DNA of 64,000 nucleotides from an uncultured Prevotellaceae bacterium (lineage in GTDB: Bacteria; Bacteroidota; Bacteroidia; Bacteroidales; Bacteroidaceae). Each line of letters opens with the position of its first letter. Within the stretch, counting starts at the first letter, position 1. The notes under the pieces were generated by a model that ran no database searches, had not been told where the DNA came from, and was given only the letters and a program-made list of their open reading frames with translations. Where the stretch lies: positions 1 to 64,000 of the forward strand of contig CACYNE010000001.1 in NCBI GenBank assembly GCA_902775605.1, written 5' to 3'. This document shows positions 25,580-34,186 of this stretch, piece by piece. A program made the position numbers and the translations under genes.

Positions 25580-27463
25580 ATGAAAAAGATTTATTTAACC
25601 CTCGCAACATTGGCAGTCATAGCACTCGCCAGCTGCACAAATGATGAGGTTACTGTTAGGAACAGCAATCTCACGGAAGAACCCACTCCTCCTGGAATTA
25701 TTTCCTTTAGTGGTGGTTCAAGTGCCATCACGCGTGCAGACCTTTATGGTTCTGCTGCCGCTGCAAAACTGGGCAACAAGTTTGTAGTCTATGGAACGAA
25801 GCATGTATCTGCAGAAAACAATACTGCTGCTAACGATGCTGTTGTATTTAACAATTTCCAAGTGAATTGGACAGCCTCTTCGGCAGGAACCTCTGCCTCT
25901 AATTCCAGTGACTGGGATTATCTGGGTTTACAGGCCTACGACAACGCCCCTACCTCTCAGGGTATTAAGTATTGGGACTACAGTGCAGCTCAGGGCCATA
26001 CCTTCTATGCATTCTCAAGTTCTGATATTTCGTTTCCTAAAGCCTCTTCAGACAGGGTGCAAGTTTCTAAAGTGACTGCTGACGCATCGTCTCTGTATAA
26101 CAAAGGTTATGCACTTACTGTTAAGCTTAATGCCAAACTTAACGACATTTACTTCTCAGATCGTGTCCCTGTGGCAAAGGATGATTATGACAAAACTGTT
26201 AACTTCACCTTCCGCAACATCGGCGCTAAAGTACGTTTCGGATTTTACGAGACTATTCCTGGTTATACCGTAAAAATTGACAAGTTCTACATTGACGCTA
26301 ATGCAAGTGCTGCTGTAACAACTTTCCCTGCTATGAATAGCCCCAAAACTGACGGTTTCTATGCAGCACTTCAGAACGTAAAGAATCCGACCTCAACAAC
26401 TAATCAGGTTTTGAATGTGACGTATTATCCCGCAACAACTGCTACAGAAGTAATTAATCGTCCACGACTGACGAATCCAACTGCAGGATACAACTATTAT
26501 CTGAAGCTTGGTACTGCTGCAGGAATCATTAATAAGACTTTGGGAACCACCTCTGCTGCTCCCACATGGGTGGATGGCACTTCTGGTGATTACACTCCAG
26601 TGTTCCCCTTTGAAGGCAACTCCAATCCTTTACTGCTGAAACTTGACTTCACGCTGACTGCTGACGATGGTTCACCTGACGTGATTCATGTACGTGGCGC
26701 ACGTGCTGTTGTCCCAGCTCAGTATGTTCAGTGGAAGAGCAACTTTGCTTATACCTATTTATTTAAGATTAGCGACAAGACCAATGGTACCACTGGCGCT
26801 GTTGATGGTAATGGAGACCCTATAGATCCTGAGGGTCTGAAGCCAATCACATTCGATGCCATCGTAGTCGATGTGGCTGAAGAACTGCAGCAGACCATCA
26901 CTTCTGTATCTACCAACAGCATTACCACCTATTCAGAAGGAGCCATTACTAATGAGTACACTCGTGGCAAGCCTATCTATGTTGTAGTTTCTAAATCTTC
27001 CACCGGTGCTGTTATCACACCATCAGGTATTGGTAGCGCCAGTGGAAAAGCCAATGTTTACAAGTTGAACAAGTCTGCAACAGAATCAGAGGTCCTCGGA
27101 CAGTTGACTGGATCACCTATGGGAATCACTTTCTCCGCCCAGAGCTCCACAGTAGAAACGACAATCCCCCTTACGGATAGCACTACTCCATCCATTGCCA
27201 ATGTGAAGTTCACACCCTCTACCGCAGGTACATATGCTTACATTTACACCACAACCAAATATGTGGCTCCCACCTATGCCATACAGACGAGTGGTACATA
27301 TGACTCCAGCAAGACCTATTATATGAAAAGTGGCAGCGGTGCATACTTTGCTGTTACTGTTCCCAATGCTGCTGCATTCAATGAAAACAAGTCAAGCCTA
27401 TATCTTAAGACATCTGCTGGTACTCCAGGCGCATACGACATTAAAATCATAAAGGTACAATAA
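25580..27463 (+). CDS. Fimbrillin family lipoprotein 1
   Basis: The 627-residue protein has a lipobox LASC (Cys19) and the fimbrillin (FimA/Mfa1-like, PF13149-type) opening ISFSGGSSAITRADLYG (about residues 41-57), then FGFYETIPGYTVKIDKFYI and VVPAQYVQWKSNFAYTYLFKISD (about 374-396), the conserved core. Fimbrillins are exported as lipoproteins and polymerise after protease removal of the N-terminal strand. A tail of about 200 residues follows the usual domain and contains a KTYY module also seen in the giant proteins. A weak hairpin at 25519-25534 precedes the gene. Confidence 0.88.
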   Translation: MKKIYLTLATLAVIALASCTNDEVTVRNSNLTEEPTPPGIISFSGGSSAITRADLYGSAAAAKLGNKFVVYGTKHVSAENNTAANDAVVFNNFQVNWTASSAGTSASNSSDWDYLGLQAYDNAPTSQGIKYWDYSAAQGHTFYAFSSSDISFPKASSDRVQVSKVTADASSLYNKGYALTVKLNAKLNDIYFSDRVPVAKDDYDKTVNFTFRNIGAKVRFGFYETIPGYTVKIDKFYIDANASAAVTTFPAMNSPKTDGFYAALQNVKNPTSTTNQVLNVTYYPATTATEVINRPRLTNPTAGYNYYLKLGTAAGIINKTLGTTSAAPTWVDGTSGDYTPVFPFEGNSNPLLLKLDFTLTADDGSPDVIHVRGARAVVPAQYVQWKSNFAYTYLFKISDKTNGTTGAVDGNGDPIDPEGLKPITFDAIVVDVAEELQQTITSVSTNSITTYSEGAITNEYTRGKPIYVVVSKSSTGAVITPSGIGSASGKANVYKLNKSATESEVLGQLTGSPMGITFSAQSSTVETTIPLTDSTTPSIANVKFTPSTAGTYAYIYTTTKYVAPTYAIQTSGTYDSSKTYYMKSGSGAYFAVTVPNAAAFNENKSSLYLKTSAGTPGAYDIKIIKVQ

Positions 27464-27503
27464 TATATATATCAAGAATAACAAAACAAATAATATAAGA
27501 ACT

Positions 27504-29864
27504 ATGAAAAAGAATCTATTCATTGCAGCTGCAGCTTTCGTAGCGTTAGCCAGCTGCTCAGACGAGAGCTTTGTGGGGGAAAATAGCCCTACGAACCCAG
27601 ATGAAAATGGTACTGAGGCCATTGTGTTTACCTCAAATGCAAAAGGACTGACTCGTGCAGATTTCATTGGCGCTACTGCTGCCGAAAAACTGGGTAATAT
27701 GTTTGTCGTAGAAGGTACCAAGGGCACTGAACAGTCTAATTCACCTTCTACAACCGTAGTATTCGATAACTACCTCGTAGGCTATACCGCAAATACTGCT
27801 GGTACAAAAGAGTCTAACACTAACAACTGGGAATATGTTGGTTTGCAGTCTGGTATCACAGGTAAGTTGTCAGGTACTACTTGGACTGCTCTCCATAATG
27901 GTTCAACAGATGCTAAGTCTCAGACAGTAAAGTATTGGGACTATAGCACTTCTCAGTATGACTTCATCGCTTGGTCAACAGGTGGTCTCGAGGCTGTTAC
28001 TGATGCTGCCGTATCTGGTAGTAAGGTAAAGGTGACTCGTATTAACACAGGAGACGGACTTGCAACAGACGGTTTTACTTTGACTGCAGCAAGTGCTGAT
28101 GACCTTTTGAAATGCTACTATACAGATATTAATAAGGTTCTCAAAGCAAACTACGGCCAGCCTGTAACTCTTACCTTCAAAAGCATGGCTGCTAAGGTTC
28201 GCGTTGCTCTCTATGAGACAGTACCTGGCTATTCTGTAAAGGATGTCAAGTTCTATAGCGCAGATTCTGATAAGGATGGTACTGCTGCTTATGATCCTAA
28301 AGACCTCGGTACAGGTACTTCAACTACAGCAACTCTCTTCACTACTGCTTCTACTCTCCCAAAGAGCGGTGCTGTTCTTGTTTACTATCCACATATCGGA
28401 TCTGATAAAAATGCTTTGGCTGATTACAATAAAGCAAACGTAACTGTTACTGGTGGCACAACTGGAACTACACAGACTTTCGATGCTCTTACTGCACAGT
28501 ATAGTGTTGCCGAGGCAAATGAAGTAGCATTAGTGAGCGGTGCCACATTAACATCAGAACAAGCTACAGCTGTAAATGATGCTTTAAATTTAACTGGAGG
28601 TGCTGCTTATGCTACAGATGGTACTGCTACTATTTCTGCTGCACATGCAACTGCATATAATGCCGCAGTACCTTTATACCTCGGCAGAAAAATTACTGAA
28701 GCTACATTCGCTGGTGATGCTACAAAGGACTTCTATACTGCTGTTGTTCCTAACCAAAACGGTCAGCCTCTGACCCTCCGTGTTGACTATACGCTCGTTT
28801 CTACTGACGGTTCAGGTGAGGTAATCCATGTTTATGGAGCAAAGGCTGTAGTTCCCGCTACTTACACCGTATGGCAGCCTAACTACGCTTACACCTACAT
28901 CTTCAAGATTTCTGATAACTCTAATGGTTGGACAAGCCAGACCAGCACAGATCCCAATGGACTCTTCCCCATTACCTTCGATGCAGTTGTGACAAGCTTC
29001 ACAGATGCTAATGCAGAGCAGACGACAGTTACCACCGTTGCTACTCCTTCTATTACAACCTATCAGCAGGGACATGATATTATGGCACCAGCTCCTGCCT
29101 ATGATGAGTACAGTAGGTCTCAGAAGGCCGGTAAAGATCAGACAAATGTTAAGGATCTGTATGTTCAGGTTATGGACAACAGCACTACTACTCCATCACT
29201 TGCTACCTTGACAGCTGCAAATTCTCTTCTCTTCAATGTGACTACTAGTTCAACACCTATTTCTGAGGCTTCTGTGATGGACGCTCTCCAAAACCGTACA
29301 AATACTAAAGACGATGCAAGCCCAATAGGTCGCAATGGTATCACTCTTACAACAAATGCTAACATTGCTGTTTCTGGTAGCGGAACTTTTACAACGATTG
29401 TTAACGGTGTTGACGATAATCCTATCACGGTAGATGATGGTAAGGCTGCTAAGATTGATATAGACAATGCTGGAGTTACTACTGGCACATACGCATTTGT
29501 ATATATTACCAAAGCTCCTACAGCAGACGAGAAAATTTATCATGTAGCTGCCGGTGTAAAAGATGCTTCAACAGCTGCCAACTACTATGAGGTAACGCCT
29601 GCTATGATTGGCGCAACAGCAAAATCAGCTGGTGATAAAGCTGCTGCTGGTAAAGTTTACTTCGTCAAGAACGTTGATGCGAAGGGTGCATTTGTGTCTT
29701 GGACATTCAAGCAGACAAAGGTTGGTGATGATGTAGAAGGTCTATACGAGGCAAGCATTCCTGTTAACAAGGCATCTTCTTACACAGAAGGTAATTTCTA
29801 CTTCGATGTTTATAACCAGAACAACGGTGCATACGCTGTGAAGGTCTTCAAGGTGGTTAACTAA
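27504..29864 (+). CDS. Fimbrillin family lipoprotein 2
   Basis: The 786-residue paralogue of the previous protein. It has lipobox LASC (Cys18), IVFTSNAKGLTRADFIG, VRVALYETVPGYSVKDVKFY and VVPATYTVWQPNYAYTYIFKISD. It is the longest of the five, with an insertion of about 130 residues between the YETVPGY and VVPATYT motifs and a C-terminal tail of about 240 residues rich in alternating Tyr/Lys segments. The gene is AT-richer than the flanking housekeeping genes. The tRNA-minihelix-like hairpin begins 12 nt after its stop. Confidence 0.88.
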   Translation: MKKNLFIAAAAFVALASCSDESFVGENSPTNPDENGTEAIVFTSNAKGLTRADFIGATAAEKLGNMFVVEGTKGTEQSNSPSTTVVFDNYLVGYTANTAGTKESNTNNWEYVGLQSGITGKLSGTTWTALHNGSTDAKSQTVKYWDYSTSQYDFIAWSTGGLEAVTDAAVSGSKVKVTRINTGDGLATDGFTLTAASADDLLKCYYTDINKVLKANYGQPVTLTFKSMAAKVRVALYETVPGYSVKDVKFYSADSDKDGTAAYDPKDLGTGTSTTATLFTTASTLPKSGAVLVYYPHIGSDKNALADYNKANVTVTGGTTGTTQTFDALTAQYSVAEANEVALVSGATLTSEQATAVNDALNLTGGAAYATDGTATISAAHATAYNAAVPLYLGRKITEATFAGDATKDFYTAVVPNQNGQPLTLRVDYTLVSTDGSGEVIHVYGAKAVVPATYTVWQPNYAYTYIFKISDNSNGWTSQTSTDPNGLFPITFDAVVTSFTDANAEQTTVTTVATPSITTYQQGHDIMAPAPAYDEYSRSQKAGKDQTNVKDLYVQVMDNSTTTPSLATLTAANSLLFNVTTSSTPISEASVMDALQNRTNTKDDASPIGRNGITLTTNANIAVSGSGTFTTIVNGVDDNPITVDDGKAAKIDIDNAGVTTGTYAFVYITKAPTADEKIYHVAAGVKDASTAANYYEVTPAMIGATAKSAGDKAAAGKVYFVKNVDAKGAFVSWTFKQTKVGDDVEGLYEASIPVNKASSYTEGNFYFDVYNQNNGAYAVKVFKVVN

Positions 29865-29875
29865 ATTCTCTATAA

Positions 29876-29910
29876 GCTCATCGAGGTTCGACTCCTCGAT
29901 GAGCTACCAA
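29876..29910 (+). other. tRNA acceptor/T-arm minihelix-like hairpin
   Basis: AGCTCATCGAGG (29876-29887) pairs perfectly with CCTCGATGAGCT (29895-29906). The 7-nt loop TTCGACT has the exact T-loop consensus, closed by G-C, and ACCA follows. Twelve base pairs equal seven acceptor plus five T-stem pairs, so this is the upper half of a tRNA without D and anticodon arms. It is followed by A residues rather than T, so it does not look like an ordinary plus-strand terminator. It may be a tRNA remnant, an attachment-site scar or a structured 3' end. The structure is certain, the function unknown. Confidence 0.75.
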
Positions 29911-30057
29911 AAAAAATTACACTGCAAGAAACTGGTTCGAGAGGCCGTTTTTACTAGTAGGCCTAAGAAAAAATGTTCGTAGGTTAACAAAAAAGTTTTT
30001 CTACGTGTAGCAGTAAAAAATGGTACGTAATAAAAATAGTAAATAGAAACAACAAAA

Positions 30058-30072
30058 TGAGGCCGGGCCTCA
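30058..30072 (+). other. Palindrome in the leader of fimbrillin 3
   Basis: TGAGGCC-G-GGCCTCA is a perfect 15-nt palindrome 48 nt before the fimbrillin 3 ATG, in an otherwise AT-rich leader. It could be an operator or mRNA hairpin. The rest of the 29911-30119 gap holds only weak inverted repeats (for example AGGCC at 29942 with GGCCT at 29960). Confidence 0.45.
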
Positions 30073-30119
30073 AGTTGTATAAGGAAAAAACAAGTAATAA
30101 CAATAAAAACTTTAAGATT

Positions 30120-31676
30120 ATGAAAACAAAGCAACTACTATTTGCAGCAACGGCACTATTAGCATTCGCCAGCTGCTCAAGTGACGAGTTCGTGGGAGAC
30201 CAGAGCCCACAAACTACAAATGGAGAAGAAGCCATTAGCTTCGGAAGTGGCTTAAAAGCCGTGACTCGTACTAACTTCACTGGAAGTGACGCTGCGACAA
30301 AGCTAAATAATGAAATGAAAGTATATGGTGTTAAGCAAAACAGAACCACTGCCACCAACTACGACTTAGTTTTTCCGAGTTATTCTGTATTGTATAGTAC
30401 TACATATCAAGGCCACGACGAATACAACGAAGGATGGTATTATGTAGGAGCAGCAGGTTCTCAGACCATTAAATATTGGGACTGGGCTTCTGCAGACTAT
30501 CACTTTGCCGCTGGTAGTCCTGTAGCAAACTTTACCTTTACACCAGATGGAACAACAAAAGATATCAAAACTGCAGCCGTAACAGGCTTAGGCGGCCGCC
30601 TAAATCATACCGTTACAGTCGCTTCTGATGCTGCTGCTGTTTATATCGCAGATCCGAAGGTTGTGGCAAAGGCTAACTATAACAATGAGGTCGAATTCAC
30701 TTTCCGTTCCATGCAAAGCAAGGTAAGAGTGGGTATCTATGAAACCATTCCTGGCTATAAGATTCAAAGCATCAGTTTCTATAATAATGCTGCTACACCT
30801 ATTGCAAGCAACTACATTACACTGAATAGTGCAACAGAAAACTATTTCCAGGGCGGCGCTTCAAACACTGGTGGAACAGTGACTTATAATTGGGCTACTC
30901 CTGAATATACATTCGAATATTCTGGCACAGGTCTTACCAAAGGTAAGTACTGGGAAGGTGGTCAGTTTACCTCTGGTGTTCCTGCTACCACATCTGCAGC
31001 TACAAATTTGTATGGTTCAGATGGCAGTATGGCAACAGATGGCTATTTTATTGTGATGCCTACTCCTTCTGCTACTTCCGCTGCTCCTCTTACCCTCACT
31101 TGCGACTACACTCTTAAATCTCTTGATACAGATGAAACTATTATAGTATCAGGTGCTACTGCAACCATTCCTGCAGCTTATACAAAGTGGGCTGTCAACA
31201 CGGCTTATACCTATCTTTTCAAGATTAGCGATAATACCAATGGCAAAACAGATCCAAGTCAGCCGAACTCTGGTCTTTATCCCATTACCTTCGATGCTGT
31301 TGTAATTAATGAGGCTGATAATCAAGTTGGTACCGAGACAACTGTATCTACACCAAGCATCACTGTTTTTCAGAATGGCGATGTTGTAACCAATGGTATC
31401 ACATATGTAGCAGGTGCTGTTGAAGTTCATGCTTATGAGGGAACAAGTGATGTAACTGAAAGTGCTACATGGTCGTATGTTGAGCTTGCAAGTTTCGACT
31501 ACTCCTTAGACTATGAGCACTTGGGTACTAATGGCGCAGCTACAACTTGGACATCCGGAAAGCTCGCTTCGGTTTCAGCTAGTAAGACTTATGTCATCAA
31601 GGCTGTTACTAGTAACGGAACTGCATACTTCGTACTTGTTGTAAGTGCTGCCGAATCTGGTCCTGCAAATTCATAA
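30120..31676 (+). CDS. Fimbrillin family lipoprotein 3
   Basis: The 518-residue fimbrillin has lipobox FASC (Cys18) then SSDEFVGDQSPQ, ISFGSGLKAVTRTNFTG, VRVGIYETIPGYKIQSISFY and TIPAAYTKWAVNTAYTYLFKISD. The N-terminal 20 residues after the signal resemble fimbrillin 2, so the two are recent relatives. I use the ATG at 30120, since an upstream start at 30057 would lie in the palindrome and give no signal peptide at the N-terminus. Confidence 0.87.
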   Translation: MKTKQLLFAATALLAFASCSSDEFVGDQSPQTTNGEEAISFGSGLKAVTRTNFTGSDAATKLNNEMKVYGVKQNRTTATNYDLVFPSYSVLYSTTYQGHDEYNEGWYYVGAAGSQTIKYWDWASADYHFAAGSPVANFTFTPDGTTKDIKTAAVTGLGGRLNHTVTVASDAAAVYIADPKVVAKANYNNEVEFTFRSMQSKVRVGIYETIPGYKIQSISFYNNAATPIASNYITLNSATENYFQGGASNTGGTVTYNWATPEYTFEYSGTGLTKGKYWEGGQFTSGVPATTSAATNLYGSDGSMATDGYFIVMPTPSATSAAPLTLTCDYTLKSLDTDETIIVSGATATIPAAYTKWAVNTAYTYLFKISDNTNGKTDPSQPNSGLYPITFDAVVINEADNQVGTETTVSTPSITVFQNGDVVTNGITYVAGAVEVHAYEGTSDVTESATWSYVELASFDYSLDYEHLGTNGAATTWTSGKLASVSASKTYVIKAVTSNGTAYFVLVVSAAESGPANS

Positions 31677-31687
31677 CCCTCTACCCT

Positions 31688-31729
31688 CTTTCCCCTCGCT
31701 ACTCCCTACTCGGGATAGCGAGGAGAAAG
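31688..31729 (+). other. Long intergenic hairpin after fimbrillin 3
   Basis: CTTTC-c-CCTCGCTA (31688-31701) pairs with TAGCGAGG-a-GAAAG (31716-31729), with an inner TCCC/GGGA pair. There is no T tract. It could stabilise or attenuate the upstream mRNA. Confidence 0.6.
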
Positions 31730-31745
31730 GAATAATGTTTCAGAA

Positions 31746-31832
31746 GTGTTCCAAGTGGAAAAACAAGTTATTTCAAAGTAGGAAACAAGGTGTTTCCAAG
31801 TGAGAAACAAACGGTTTCGACGGGAGGAACAA
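31746..31832 (+). repeat. 22-nt imperfect tandem repeats with TTCC-N5-GGAA dyad
   Basis: Four units (31746-31766, 31767-31788, 31789-31810, 31811-31832), each with a TTTC/TTCC and GGAA/GAAA dyad and ending in (A)ACAA, fill the gap before fimbrillin-like gene 4. Same period and dyad as 49541-49606. Confidence 0.7.
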
Positions 31833-31851
31833 AGAAAGAAGAAAGAATGCA

Positions 31852-32976
31852 ATGAAAAAGATGAATATCATCAATAAAGGATACCTGTTAGGTCTGCTAT
31901 TTTTAGCAGGCCTGACGGGCTGTTCTTCTGACGATTCGAATGATGCGACGACGCCAGAGGAGCAGGGTACCCCCATTGCATTCTCAGCCAACCAAAGCGA
32001 GGAAAGCTACCCCAACACCGCCGCTGCTCGTACCAGGGGGGCGAACGGGATGACAAGAGGTACATCGCTGCATGACGCACTAATCAACGAGTTTACGGTG
32101 TGGGGCTATAAAAATATGGAATATAGTGCTGGGGTCTATGATGGAAAACAGCTGGTGTTCCCTGGCTATGAGGTGGATTGGCAGGACAATAGTGCTACAA
32201 CCAGTAACAGTAATGGATGGGAATACACCACCAAGCCAGATCAGACCATCAAGTACTGGGACTGGGGGGCCAAGGCGTACCGCTTCTTTGGGGTGACAAC
32301 GGGAGCAGGAGGTCCCAACGACGCCATTGCCGGACAGACCTCATTCACCATGACAGCGGATGCCAGCAACGCGGACAACATCGCAGCGACACCGTATTTC
32401 AGCAAGCTGTGGTTCTCGACAGGTAATGAGGCGCTATACCCCACCCGTCGCTTCGGCAAGCCCGTGCAGTTGGAGTTTATGAAGCCCTTCTCCAAGGTGC
32501 GCTTTATGTTCAACTACTCGTATGAAGCGGAGGCCATCAAGCTGAAGGATCCATCGTTCAAGCCGACGGACAACAGCAAGATTGACCTGAAAGGTACCTT
32601 TACAGTGACCTACCCCCTGACGGGAACGGCAACAACTGAGTCGTACGCGGTGACAGACATCGACCCTCTCGTGGGACTCGCTGAATTCGACAAGGAGTAT
32701 ATCCCTGAGGGAGGAGCCGAAAGAGAAGTATGGTACACCGTATTACCCATTGACCCGTCAACACCTCAAGGCAGCTATACGCTGTCTGTGAAAGTGAACG
32801 GCTTAGATAAGAGTTGTGTGGTGCCTGCACAGTATATGCAGTGGAAGCCTGGGTTCAGCTACACCTATGTCTTTAAGATTACTGATGACGGTGGCGTTGA
32901 GATAGATATGGTGCTGTCAGCATTCACACCGTGGGAAGTAAGAGAGAGTGAAAACTATGAGGTATATAATTGGTGA
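31852..32976 (+). CDS. Fimbrillin-like lipoprotein 4
   Basis: The 374-residue protein has a lipobox LTGC (about Cys24), then SSDDSNDATTPEEQGTPIAF. Fimbrillin hallmarks remain: VQLEFMKPFSKVRFMFNYS, VVPAQYMQWKPGFSYTYVFKITD and a short C-terminus AFTPWEV. It is shorter than fimbrillins 1-3 and its base composition is less AT-rich. The order suggests a minor or tip subunit, which is an inference. It overlaps gene 5 by 20 nt. Confidence 0.82.
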   Translation: MKKMNIINKGYLLGLLFLAGLTGCSSDDSNDATTPEEQGTPIAFSANQSEESYPNTAAARTRGANGMTRGTSLHDALINEFTVWGYKNMEYSAGVYDGKQLVFPGYEVDWQDNSATTSNSNGWEYTTKPDQTIKYWDWGAKAYRFFGVTTGAGGPNDAIAGQTSFTMTADASNADNIAATPYFSKLWFSTGNEALYPTRRFGKPVQLEFMKPFSKVRFMFNYSYEAEAIKLKDPSFKPTDNSKIDLKGTFTVTYPLTGTATTESYAVTDIDPLVGLAEFDKEYIPEGGAEREVWYTVLPIDPSTPQGSYTLSVKVNGLDKSCVVPAQYMQWKPGFSYTYVFKITDDGGVEIDMVLSAFTPWEVRESENYEVYNW

Positions 32977-34138
32977 TATATTGGCATTTATCGGGCTCGT
33001 AGGGCTCGTGGGCTGTACGTCTGACGACACAGCTGAACCGACGGCGGCAGAACCGGCGACGGTGCAGCTGATGAGCTATGTGGCAGAATATGAAGAGCCC
33101 AACGAAACCAATGGCACCACCAGAGCATGGACGCCTCCAACAGGCTATCAATGTCTGGATGAACTCAGCGACAAGTCTATCAGCGTGTTCTTCACAGAGC
33201 ATCCTGCGAATGATGAGATGGAAGAGGAGTTCTTCTTTAAGAGAGGCGACAAATGGCGCGTGAGCAAGGAACTTTCTACTGGCACCACCTACTACCTCTA
33301 CGGCTATACGCCACATCATGAAAGCATCATATCCAGCATTGCGCCAATAGCTGGAAAGACATACGCTGACGGTGCAGTGCTCACCCTGAACAATCTGCCT
33401 ACCATCACCACAGACGATATCTGCGTCATCGTGGGAGCAAAGAATGGTAAGAGTGACGAGGACGACAACGGCCTGACCACCGGACAGTTCAGCTATATAT
33501 CTAAGGTGGCAAAAGATCCTGGTCCTGGTGACTATGGCAACTATGTCTATCTGTTGTTCGACCACCTATACTCGTGCATCGACCTGCGCTTCAGCGTAGA
33601 AGAGAAATACAATCAGCTTCGCACCATCAAGCTGAAGAAGGTGGAACTAATGGCAATGGTGTTGAACGAGGCAACAGGAGTGAAAACGCCTCTCAAGAAA
33701 AAGACCCGTGCTGATATTACGTTGAGAAAGACAACAGACGGCACTTCACCCATTGTGCATAACAATACAGAGCAGATCGTCTTTACACCCGACGAGACCA
33801 GCGGTAATGCCGACGAGCCGCTATTCACCTCTGCGGAAGGTTACAAACTGACCACCAGTTTCTCTGACTTCACTGGCTGCTTCATGTCGCAGGGCATCAG
33901 CGATTTCATCATCCGTAGCACCTACGACGTCTATGACAAGAAGCCTGACGGCACTGATGGCAACTTAATCCGCGAGAACTGCGTGGCTGAGAACAAACTG
34001 AATATCATGCATCTGTTCAGCCCGGCCAGGATAGCCAGCAGGGGTATGAAATACTCCATCAAACTGATTGTCAACCCGACGTATCTGTATGTGCTGTCGG
34101 AACCTGACTTGGATAATCCAACGATAAGGGTGAGTTGA
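32957..34138 (+). CDS. Fimbrillin-like lipoprotein 5
   Basis: The 393-residue protein has a lipobox LVGC (about Cys19) and CTSDDTAEPTAAEPATVQLMSYV. The body has the Mfa-like pattern (YYLYGYTPHHESI, YLLFDHLYSCIDLRFSV, IKLKKVELMAMV) but is more divergent than the others, lacking the clear PAxYxxW-YTYxF motif. The ATG at 32957 is preferred to a GTG three codons upstream. A 7-nt repeat array separates it from the giant gene. Confidence 0.75.
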   Translation: MRYIIGDILAFIGLVGLVGCTSDDTAEPTAAEPATVQLMSYVAEYEEPNETNGTTRAWTPPTGYQCLDELSDKSISVFFTEHPANDEMEEEFFFKRGDKWRVSKELSTGTTYYLYGYTPHHESIISSIAPIAGKTYADGAVLTLNNLPTITTDDICVIVGAKNGKSDEDDNGLTTGQFSYISKVAKDPGPGDYGNYVYLLFDHLYSCIDLRFSVEEKYNQLRTIKLKKVELMAMVLNEATGVKTPLKKKTRADITLRKTTDGTSPIVHNNTEQIVFTPDETSGNADEPLFTSAEGYKLTTSFSDFTGCFMSQGISDFIIRSTYDVYDKKPDGTDGNLIRENCVAENKLNIMHLFSPARIASRGMKYSIKLIVNPTYLYVLSEPDLDNPTIRVS

Positions 34139-34178
34139 GAGTTGAGAATTGAGAATTGAGAATTGAGAATTGAGAATT
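34137..34178 (+). repeat. 7-nt tandem array GAGARTT before the first giant gene
   Basis: One GAGAGTT and five consecutive GAGAATT heptamers lie between the stop of fimbrillin-like gene 5 and the giant gene ATG 8 nt beyond. The first unit overlaps the upstream stop. Confidence 0.92.
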
Positions 34179-34186
34179 AGGAATTT

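Noticed and set aside
29876-29910. Complete tRNA gene
   Set aside because: D and anticodon arms are missing; only the acceptor/T-arm half is present.
29876-29925. Ordinary intrinsic terminator
   Set aside because: The hairpin is followed by A residues on the plus strand, and on the minus strand by TATAGAGAATT, so neither direction has a T tract.
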